Below are positions 36,501 to 48,500 of a DNA stretch of 64,000 nt, piece after piece. This DNA comes from Liolophura sinensis (Eukaryota; Mollusca; Polyplacophora; Chitonida; Chitonidae). Under the pieces are notes generated by a model. The model saw only the letters and a program-made list of their open reading frames with translations. It searched no databases and was not told the origin of the DNA. Location of the stretch: assembly GCF_032854445.1 (NCBI RefSeq), contig NC_088305.1, positions 5,087,606-5,151,605 on the forward strand. The letters run 5' to 3'. Numbering within the stretch: position 1 is the first letter of the stretch; the number at the start of each line of letters is the position of its first letter. The position numbers were made by a program, and so were the translations under genes.

Positions 36501-39500
36501 AAATTTTCCTGATAACAAAAAGAAAAACATTAATTACTGCATATCTATATTGATAGTGTTCCTGTTTAAAAGAAAGGCAGGCTAAAGCAATCCAAAACAA
36601 ACACATAATCTGTTTGTCCGTCTGTTCATCTGCCATTCTGTTTGTTTGTCAGTCTTTTATTACATCTACATGTATATATCTGTTTGTCCGTCTGTTCATC
36701 TGTCATTCTGTTTGTTTGTCAGTCATTCATCACATCTACATGTGTAAATCTGTTTGTCTGTCTGTTCATCTATCATTCTGTTTGTCCATCTGTTCATCTG
36801 TCTTTCTTTTTGTATGTCAGTCATTCATCACATCTACATGTATATATCTGTTTGTCTGTTCATCTGTCAGCTACAGCTACATGTATAATTCTGTCCATCT
36901 GTTCATCTGTCATTCTGTTTGTTTGTCAGTCATTCATCACATCTACATGTATAAATCTGTTTGTCTGTCTGTGTATCTGTCTTTCCTGTTTGTTTGTCAG
37001 TCATTCATCACATCTACATGTATAAATCTGGTTGTCTGTCTGTGTATCTGTCTTTCCTGTTTGTTTGTCAGTCATTCATCACATCTACATGTATAAATCT
37101 GGTTGTCTGTCTGTGTATCTGTCTTTCCTGTTTGTTTGTCAGTCATTCATCACATCTACATGTATAAATCTGGTTGTCTGTCTGTTTATCTGTCCTTCCA
37201 GCTGCTTGTCTTTTAATTATTTCTGATTCTATCTGTATGTCACAGGAGAAGGATCCTTTCTGGGAGCCGGCTGACGCAGAGATCCTCATTGGAACGGTTC
37301 ACCTGTACCTCCAGTCCCTGGCTTACCTCATAGAGCTGGAGGATAACCTGGTCATCTCTGACTACAAGGGCAACGAGAAAGGTGAGTATAAAAGAGGTAT
37401 AGAACTGTTCATGTCCATGTACTGCCAGTCCCTGGCTTAGCTCATAGAACTGGAAAATAACCTGGGGATCTCTGACTACAAAGTCAACGAGAAAGATGGG
37501 TATAGCAGAGGTCCTGATACAGCTGAAAGATAACCTGACCATCTCTGACTTCAAGGGCAACAGGAAAGATAGGTATAGCAGAGGCACAGAACTGCTTACG
37601 TCCTGATACAGCTGAAAGATAACCTGGCCATCTTTGACTACAGGGGCAACGAGAAAGGTGTGTATAGCAGAGGTGTGGAATTGCTCATGCCCAGATAGAG
37701 CTGGAAGATAACCTGGTATCTCTGACGACAAGGGCTGTGAGAAGGGTGGGTATAACAGGTATGGAACTGCTCACCTCAAGGGAGACAACTCCTTTCTGAT
37801 ATATGTTACATGAGCCATATGAAAGGCGTGTATAGGAGAGGTATGGAACTGCTCACCTCAAGGGAGACAACTCCTTTCTGATATATGTTACATGGGCAAT
37901 ATGAAAGGCGTGTATAGCACAGGTGTAGAACTGCTCATGCAGAGATAGAGCTGGAAGATAACCTGGTATCTCTGACGACAAGGGCCGCGAGAAGGGCGGG
38001 TATAACAGGTATAGAACTGCTCACATCAAGGGAGACAACTTCTTTCTGATATATGTTACATGAGCCATATGAAAGGCGTGTATAGCAGAGGTGTAGAACT
38101 GCTCATGCAGAGATAGAGCTGGAAGATAACCTCGCATCTCTGACTACAAAGGCTGAGAGAAGGGTGGGCATAACAGGTATAGAATTGCTGATATCAAGGG
38201 AGACAACTTCTTTCTTAAATGTGTTACATGAACAATATGAAAGGTGTGTGGGAGAGGTATAGAACTGCTCATGCAGAGATAGAGCAGGAAGATAACCTGG
38301 TATCTCTGACTACAAGGGCCGCGAGAAGGGTGGGTATAACAGGTATAGAACTGCTCACTTCAAGGGAGACAACTCCTTTCGGATATATGTTACATGAGCA
38401 ATATGAAAGGTGTGTGTAGGAGAGGTATGGAACTGCTTATGCAGAGATAGAGCTGACCGATAACCTGGTATCTCTGACTACAAAGGCTGCGAGAAGGGTG
38501 GGTATAACAGGTATAGAACTGCTTACATCAAGGGAGACAACTCCTTTCTTAAATGTGTTACATGAGCAGTATGACAGGTGTGTATATCAGAGGTATAAAA
38601 CTGTCCATCATGCCATCCCTAGGGTAAAGAAAGACAAATTGTGCCAATTCATTGTCTGTTTCAAGAGAAACTGGAAGCGTGGGTGGAAGAGGTGTAGAAC
38701 TGCATAGCATGCAGTTGCCAAAACTAAGGGAGAACACTCCTGTCAAATGTCAGTTGCATAACTGGTAAGGAAATTGTTGTAGTCAAGGGCTAAGAAAAAA
38801 AAAATAATTAAGGAAATGGGCCGTTGGAGATGTGATTTCTCCTTTGTTAAAGAACAGCAGATGAATAAGTATGTACAAGTATGGATGTTTTTGCATGTTT
38901 CCAGGCCGCCTCATGGTAGCTGCAATTCCGTGCACCCCAAAATGGCAAGAGATTAAAGATGACTTTGTGGAGGATCCCAAAGAACTGGTATTGTGTTTAC
39001 AGCTCAGCTAGCTATTTGCTACAGTAAAGTTAGGATAAATGTAAGGTTTTCTGAAACAAAATTATATGATGTAGCAATGTCACTTCATTAAAACGCAAAT
39101 AATGTGTGAGTATACAAATGATGAGATAGTTGCATGTGTTCATCCACTAATGATGCAGGTGTTGTCAGAGAAAACAGATAACGTTATGCCACTAACACAA
39201 AGGAATTGTGAAATGATCTTGATTGTTCGCTACATTTGACTCGTACATAAGGATGCTCTTTGTAAATGGAAATGGAAATTGTACAGGTCAGTAATGTTTT
39301 CTTGCCTTAATTTTTTATACAGCTATACATCATTAATAATACAGCTGCTGACAACAATAAGATGTGATGACAACAATAAGATGTGATGACAACAATAACA
39401 TGTGATGACAACAATAACATGTGATGACAACAATAAGATGTGATAAAATACATCTTTTTTGAGACAGTTAAATTGCACATCTTTAGAAACTGAAAGCTCA

Positions 39501-42500
39501 GTTGAATTTTAGGAGAGGCTTGGTTTTCTGTTTCAGTTAAAAATGAAGCAGCTGAACATCCTGCTGAAGATTCAGGCTGCCAAAGGACTTCCTGCCAATA
39601 TCAGCTCCGTGAGTAGCGGGAAATTCGCTGTCATTTTGAACATGGCAAGCTGAGAATATGAATATATTGTACAATGGCACCAATCGTAAATATAAAACTT
39701 AATTTTATACTTCAAATAAACGTGGTCTGGCAGCAACCTGCAGATGGTCGTGGGTTTCCCCTCGGTTTCCACCCACCATAATGCTGGCCGCCGCCGTATA
39801 AGTGAAATATTCCTGAGTACAGCATAAAACACCAATCAGATAAATAAATAAATGAAATAAACATGACACCAGTTCATTTGACAGCTGTCCAATTATAAAC
39901 CACACTGGCTTTTCAGATGGACACTATTTCTTTTTAGTCAAAATGTCTCTAAGATCCAAGATTTTGGAATACATGGGAGCTGTGTGCTAATTTTCACACT
40001 GGGCCCTGTAGTTTATACTAGCGACGACATGCTTACTACTTTAAATAAATTTAAATATTTAAATATAGTTTCACTGGAATTTTATATTTCAATGCAACAA
40101 AAACACTCATCATAACAGAAGTTCAGTGCACGAAATCATTGCCAGAATATTACCAAATATAAATAAGAAGAATACTTGACAGTGAAAGTTGAATACCGTA
40201 AATATTGCCCTTGAGTAAGGTGGAAATGATAGCCCACTCATTTCTACCTCTCACTTGAACATTATTTGTGGTATTCAACCTTTACTGTAATATCCTCTCT
40301 ATATAAAATTACAACCTGTGTGTTGTAGGGTTTCTGTCAGTTCAAGTTTTACATGGATAAAGATTTCACCAAGACATCTGAGGTAAAAGGAACCATCAAC
40401 CAGGACTACAACTACAGCGGCAAATTTACCTTCAAACCAGTCACTAAACAGGTAAGAAAAGAAATAGAAGAATTAGAAGGGATTACTGTCTGTGTAATAA
40501 TGATAATAGGTACATCTGGTGCTTAACACAACTAAGACTATCTATTCTGAAACACTTTGAAAAAGCATAACCGATGTACGACCAGTTGAACTGAAAGGTG
40601 CACGGGTGTTATTACAAACAGGTTTATCAGTCGACAAACCGCAGAAGAATATTGCCCTGATCCTGCTGACTATATACCACTCACAAATGTTATATTTGTC
40701 ACAGTACGTTTTTTTTTGCCTGTATTATGTTAAAACTTAACCACCTTCTATAGTATGCATTTTCAAGGTATACAAATGTATAATTGAGGGAATCTCTGTC
40801 TTTGTATGTCTGTCCTTCGATTTGCTGAAAAACATTTCATTCTATCAAGATCATACTTTGACGGGATGCTGCTAGGGACTTACGGGAGCTTGGTGTCAAT
40901 TAGTGAAAACTGTTTGCTTTAGCCAAGTGTTGGAAAAAGTTAGCATTTTTCAGGATAGCACTGTTTGATTTTAGCCCACAACTGACAAAGACCAATATCA
41001 GAGTTGAAACGAGAAAACAAGAAACAAAACTGTATCTGCTGAATCAGTGTGATAAATCACACGTGTGGCAGCGGCCGTCACATATTATGAAAAGTGAAAT
41101 ATTTATTGAAAATAAATAAAACAAACCAGAAGTCTAACACCTGACCCTATGACTTCCTGCAGGCAGTAGACTACCTGGACCAATCAGCCCTCCACCTGGA
41201 GGTTTGGGGACGACAGAAAGAGACAGGCTTCGGGCTGGGCAAGGACGTGGCTAAGCTGACCACCAAGGAGCTGATGACCAGGGACAAGTCCTCTCCAGTC
41301 AGCCACAAGAGCCCTGCTAAGGTCAAGCAGGTAGGTGCGAGGGGCGCTGATGCAGGTGTGAAGTAGTGCAGGGTTGGGGTGTAGTGTAGCTTAGTTTAGG
41401 TTTAACATAAGTTGTGATGGGTAGCACATAAAGATAGCTGTAGTAACCAGCACTGTAGATGTACTTCTGATATAAGGTCCACATTTGTTCGGATTAATTA
41501 TTGCTCAACCCAAATTTAACCCAATTTAACCCAATTTCTCTGGTCAGAGTTTGTGTTAATCATCTTAGCCGTATTTAATGTCATATCTGCCTTACCCAAA
41601 TTCCATGTCACATGGGGAATATATTATTGTGTCACATATGGAAAATTTTACAGAAACTGACAAAGCATTTGTTTTTAAGGTTACCCGTTATTTATATTTG
41701 TTCCAAGGGATATTCTTCATATCTTTCCAATATTTCCACCTAGTTTCACCTGGAACTTGCTTTGACTGTTTTGACTATCTTGATATTCTTCATATCTTTC
41801 CAATATTTCCACCTAGTTTCACCTGGAACTTGCTTTGACTGTTTTGACTATCTTGATATTCTTCATATCTTTCCAATATTTCCACCTAGTTTCACCTGGA
41901 ACTTGCTTTGACTGTTTTGACTATCTTGATATTCTTCATATCTTTCCAATATTTCCACCTAGTTTCACCTGGAACTTGCTTTGACTATTTTGACTATCTT
42001 ATCCAGCATGCTAACAATTCTATAAATGTTCACATTCCTTTATCTAACTTTGGACTGAAAATCCAACTCAGAGGTAGAAAAAACTTCAGATTTAGTCTGA
42101 GGGAGGATGGAAAATTTAGAATCCATTTAACATTTTTTAAATGAAGAACACGATGTAAATGAAGTTTAATAGTTTGATATTTGAGAGGAGTGCTTTATGC
42201 TGCATGTTACTACATGTTATATTAAAAGTATGAAAGTGCCATCACAAATTATTTTTATAATCTTTATTAATTGTGGAGATTTTTTATGATGAAATATTTA
42301 TTTATTCTATTTATTACATTTGTGTTTTACGCTGTACTCAAGAACTTTTTAACTTACATGACAGTGGTCAGCATTATTGTGGGAGGAAACTGGGCAGTGC
42401 CTGGGTGGGTTGCTGAGGGGTGTTACCACAACCCACAGTTCACACACATCCGCAGGCTGCAGGACGACCTTCCCACGTAGAGGTTTATGATGAATAACTC

Positions 42501-45500
42501 TTTTGCATATCTGAGAAAACAAAACATGAATAATATTCTGCTAATGTGAAAAAAAAAAAATTAAAAAGTGCCCAGTCATGCTTTGATTTCTAACACTAAC
42601 CAAAACCTGCCTTGGAGATAAAAGCTTCAACTGTTTTCATTGTGCTGAGGCCACACCAGTTGAAATTTTTGTTTTACTGTGCTGAGGCCACACCAGTTAG
42701 AATTCTTGTTTTACTGTGCTGAGGCCACACCAGTTAGAATTCTTGTTTTACTGTGCTGAGGCCATACCAGGTAGAATTCTTATTTTACCTTGCTGAGGCC
42801 ACACCAGTTAGAATTCTTGTTTTACTGTGTCGAGGCCACACCAGGTAGAATTCTTGTTTTACTGTGCTGAGGCCACACATTTGATTTTTGTTTTACTGTG
42901 CTGAGGCCATACCAGGTAGAATTATTCTTATACTGTGCTGAGGCCATACCAGTTAGAATTTTTGTTTTACTGTGCTGAGGCCACACAAGTTAGAATTCTT
43001 GTTTACTGTGCTGAGGCCAGACCAGTTAGAATTCTTGTTTTACTGTGCTGAGACCGCACCAGTTAGAATTCTTGTTTTACTGGCAGAATGAATCTATTTC
43101 CAACATTACAGGAGAAGAGTATGAAAATGAAGTTGAAAAATCATCTAATATTTGGGAAATTTGGGCTCTCCCAGCAGTAGTTCATGTTAAAAACATATAA
43201 GGTGATTGGAAAACTTTATAAAATGGTGAAATTGAAAGAAAAAAACATTAGAGTCAGGCAAACTTAACAGATGTATTTTCATTTTTATTATGTTTTGATT
43301 TTTTGATGTGTTAGTGTTGGCTTGCTTGTAAAACACAAAATAAAATTGGTGTCGCGCGAGAGTTAAAGAACAGTCAGTTTAAGTTTTCAGTAATCTAGTT
43401 GTCATATGGGTGAAGAGAGAAGAGGGTTTTTTTTTTGTCCCTCATCCGCTTGGGAGGCGGTAGGTCCAGGGTCAATCCTAGCTCGAGTCACACCTAAGAC
43501 TTTAAAAGAGGAAAATTGTTAAGTACGATGTTAACCCTGAGCACGCACGCACTCACTCTTTTGTCACTTTGCCACCTCAGATCTAATGCAAATAGTTACA
43601 TGTAGGTATATGTAATTGGCATAGAGAAGTTCGGGACAAAGAAGTTCACGCCATAGTAGCAGTGTAATTACTAGATCTTCACATAGTTTTAACTTCTAAC
43701 CAACTTTCAGGACTCTGCTGATGGACAAGAGGAAGAAGCTGCGGTAAGGAAGATAGTCGGCATGCTTACCTGTGTGTGACTATGAACCATCTCTGTATAA
43801 TCAAGTCCATGTAGTGTCTTGGTGATCCGGCTGTATTGATGCAGTACTTCAACCTTTCTACGGCTGTTTTTGACACACCGTATACCCTAATGCTTCAACT
43901 TTTTCAACTGCCTCCGTGACCAATATTTTGAAACATTCTGAGGTAACTACAGAATTTACACAGTTTTAGGAAGCGTGCATCTATAGTCACACAGACAAAT
44001 TGTATTTGGGATCATTTTTATCACAATTCTACGCATAAATTCCACTGAAAAAACTACTTTAGAGGTTGAAAAAGTTGAAAGTTCATGGTGTATTTAAACG
44101 TTTCATGAAAAAGTTTACCGAAAACCAGGAATCCTGAGTTCTGCCTGTGGTTTGACTACATTACCTCTTTGATTGATTATATGTTGAGTAATACTCACTA
44201 ATGCAGTAGAATGAACATCAGATTGTATTGAACCAACGTTTGCATTTAAATAATTCATATGTGAAAAGGTTGGAGTGTGTGTATCTGGGTGTATATAATT
44301 GTGCATGTTTGTTATTCTGGTGTGCAGCATTTGGTTTTGTTGATATGCTATATCTGTATTACTATGACCACTTGAAAGTTTCATCCATGATTATACATGA
44401 AAGTTTCATCCATGATTATACCTGGAAGTTTCATCCATGATCATTTTTGGAAGTTTCATCCATGATTATACATGAAAGTTTCATCCATTATCATACTTGG
44501 AAGTTTCATCCATGATCATACTTGGAAGTTTCATCCATGATTATACTTGGAAGTTTCATCCTTGATCATACTTGGAAGTTTCATCCATGATTATACTTGG
44601 AAGTTTCATCCATGATCATACTTGGAAGTTTCATCCATGATTATACTTTGGAAGTTTCATCCATGATTATACTTGGAAGTTTCATTCATGATTATACATG
44701 AAAGTTTCTCATTTTGCCTGATTCTGAGAGTCCTGTTGATATATTGATTCTATATTCAGTTTGATACTCTGGTTTTCTCCATGGCAATTTGGGCTGCATC
44801 ATTACAGAGTCGTCTTATTTATACATTTATTTATTATTTATTTGATTGGAGTTTTATGTCGTACTCACTTTCATATTTCACTGTACGACAAACAGCCAGC
44901 ATTCATTATGGCAGGAGGAAACCAGGCAGGATTATGTTTCCTCCACTCATGTATTTACAGTGAAAAAAAAAATGTAAAAGAAAGCATCAGTAGAAAGTCT
45001 CTTAAAAGCTGTATCTGAAAATATAATTTCAAATCAGACATTAAACTTATTACATGTGCAATGTAACTTTTCGTTCTTGAATTTAGGTTCCAAAATCAGA
45101 AGGGAAAACAGTAATATTATTTAAAATTTTACATATCACAGATGATGTGATCATGTGTTTTAATATACATGTATAACATTAGCAGAGTTTTTTTACCTTG
45201 TCAGAGGCCTCCAGGGTGGAGGTGGTTAGCATACCAGCCTTCCACCAATGCAGTCGCTGTGAGGTCAAGTCCAGATGCTGGCCTCCTCTCCGGCCCTATG
45301 TGTGAAAATCTTTCAGCAACCTGACGATGTCCATGGTTTCCCACTAGGCTCTGCCTGGTTTCCTCCCACCATAATGCTGGCTCACGTTGTATAAGTGAAA
45401 TATTCTTGAGTACGGCATAAAACACCAATCAAATAAATGAAATAAATCTTTCCTTGTCTGGTAGGAGGAGAGTCATATCGTATTTCGGCTGAAATTAACA

Positions 45501-48500
45501 CATACAGGAAGAGAGCGGAGAGGGCAGAAACCAAACTGGTAAGATCAGTATGTTACACAAAACCTGGTAAAATCTGTATGTCACACAAAACTGGCAAAGT
45601 CTGTATGTCAGACAAAGCTGGTAAGGTCTGTATGTCACACAAAACTGGTAAAATCTGTATGTCACACAAAACTGGTAAGGTCTGTATGTCACACAAAGCT
45701 GGTAAATCTGTATGTCACACAAAACTGGTAAGGTCTGTATGTTACACAAAGCTGGTAAAATGTGTATGTCACACAAAGCTGGTAAAATGTGTATGTCACA
45801 CAAAACTGGTAAGGTCTGTATGTCACACAAAACTGGTAAGGTCTGTATGTCAGACAAAGCTGGTAAAATCTGTATGTCACACAAAACTGGTAAAATCTGT
45901 ATGTCACACAAAACTGGCAAGGTCTGTATGTCACACAAAGCTGGTAAAATCTGTATGTCACACAAAACTGGTAAGGTCTGTATGTCACACAAAGCTGGTA
46001 AAATCTGTATGTCACACAAAACTGTTAAGGTCTGTATGTAACACAAAGCTGGTAAAATGTGTATGTCACACAAAACTGGTAAAATGTGTATGTCACACAA
46101 AACTAGTAAGGTCTGTATGTCACACAAAACTGGTAAGGTCTGTAGTCACACAAAGCTGGTAAAATCTGTATGTTACACAAAACTGGTATAATCTGTATGT
46201 CACACAAAACTGGTAAGGTCTGTATGTCACACAAAGCGTTAAGGTCTGTATGTCACACAAAACTGGTAAAATCTGTGTGTCACACAAAACTGGTACAGTC
46301 TGTATGTCACACAAAACTGGTAAAATCTGTTTGTTACACAAAGCTGGTAAGGTCTGCATGTCACACAAAGCTGGTAAAATCTGCATGTCACACAAAACTG
46401 GTAAATGTGTACGTCACACAAAACTGGTAAAATCTGCATGTCACACAAAACTGGTAAGGTCTGTATGTCACACAAAGCTGGTAAAATCTGTGTGTCACAC
46501 AAAACTGGTAAAATCTGTATATTCACACAAAACTGGTAAGGTCTGTATGTCACACAAAACTGGTAAATCTGCATGTCACACAAAACTGGTAAAATGTGTA
46601 CGTCACACAAAATTGGTAAGGTCTGTATGTCACACAAAGCTGGTAAAATCTGTGTGTCACACAAAACTGGTAAAATCTGTATATTCACTCAAAACTGGTA
46701 AGGTCTGTATGTCACACAAAGCTGGTATAATATGTATGTCACACAAAACTGGTAAAATGTGTACGTCACACAAAATTGGTAAGGTCTGTATGTCACACAA
46801 AATTGGTAAGGTCTGTATGTCACACAAAGCTGGTAAAATCTGTGTGTCACACAAAACTGGTAAAATCTGTATATTCACACAAAACTGGTAAGGCCTGTAT
46901 GTCACACAAAGCTGGTATAATGTGTATGTCACACAAAACTGGTAAGGCCTGTATGTCACACAAAGCTGGTATAATATGTATGTCACACAAAACTGGTAAA
47001 ATCTGTGTGTCACACAAAACTGGTAAAATCTGTATATTCACTCAAAAACTGGTAAGGTCTGTATGTCACACAAAGCTGGTATAATCTGTATGTTACACAA
47101 AGCTGGTAAGGTCTGCATGTCACACAAAGCTGGTAAAATCTGCATGTCACACAAAACTGGTAAAATCTGTGTGTCACACAAAACTGGTACAGTCTGTATG
47201 TCACACAAAACTGGTAAAATCTGTATGTTACACAAAGCTGGTAAGGTCTGCATGTCACACAAAGCTGGTAAAATCTGCATGTCACACAAAACTTGTAAAA
47301 TGTGTACGTCACACAAAACTGGTAAGGTCTGTATGTCACACAAAGCTGGTATAATATGTATGTCACACAAAACTGGTAGGGGCCTCTGTGGCTGGCTCAG
47401 TCGGTTAAAGTGCTAGCGCAGCGTAATGACCCAGGAGTCTCTCACCAATGCGGTCACTGTGAGTTCAAGTCCAGCTCATGCTGGCGGCCATACGTGAGAA
47501 GGTCTGCCAGCAACCTGCGGATGGTCGTGGGTTTCCCCCGGGCTCTGCCCGGTTTTCACCCACCATAATGCTGGCCGCCGTCGTATAAGTGAAATATTCT
47601 TGAGTACGGCGTAAAACACCAATCAAAAAAAAAAAAAAAATCAAAACTGGTAAAATGTGTATGTCACACAAAACTGGTAAGGCCTGTATGTATGGTGCAA
47701 AAAAAGATTAATTCCTTGAGGTACAAGTTTCTTCACCGTTGGCAAATTCTTCAGTTACTTGCCCAAGGTTGGTGGTTTATGACGCACGTAATGGTACATG
47801 GATATGTAGCAAATTTAAGCCTGGCTCTCTTCTGTTTTCAGTCCAAGTTTCAGAAGATGATTGAGGAAGCTCAGGACAAAAATGAGACTACACTACAGGT
47901 GAGCTTACAATGTGTGACACTTTTGTAACACAAAACACAACACCACACTACAGGTGAGCTTACAGTGTGTGACACTTTTGTAACACAAAACACAACACCA
48001 TACTACAGGTGAGTTTGCATTCTGTGACACCTTTGCAACACAAAACACAACACCATACTACAGGTGAGTTTGCATTCTGTGACACTTTTGTAACACAAAA
48101 CACAACACCATACTACAGGTGAGTTTGCAGTGTGTGGCACTTTTGTAACACAAAACACAACACCATACTACAGGTGAGATCGCGCTCTGTGACACTTTTG
48201 TAACATAAAACACAACACCATACTACAGGTGAGTTTGCATTCTGTGACACTTTTGTAACACAAAACACAACACCATACTACAGGTGAGATCGCATTCTGT
48301 GACACTTTTGTAACACAAAACACAACACCACATTTCAGGTGAGCTTGCAGTGTGTGGCACTTTTTTAACACAACACCACACTACAGGTGAGTTTGCATTC
48401 TGTGACACTTGATAACTCAAAAAACAATACCACACTACAGCTGAGCTCGCATTCTGCTGCACTTTTGTTACACAAAACACAAGACTGCAGGAGCTCAGAC

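Noticed and set aside
36614-37226. ORFs rich in [13 protein letters not shown]
   Set aside because: CTGT-rich 71-bp minisatellite in KIF28 intron 18.
45465-45538. Exon 25 starting at the first AG and reading [10 protein letters not shown]
   Set aside because: That frame meets a stop soon after joining exon 26; the AG at 45471-45472 gives the coiled-coil frame that continues correctly.
45495-47416. Long overlapping ORFs on both strands (e.g. repeats of MSHKTGKVC or LCDIQTLP)
   Set aside because: They are translations of the 27-bp intronic minisatellite; a 27-base unit without a stop stays open on both strands. No start context, no homology, and the region lies between two KIF28 exons.
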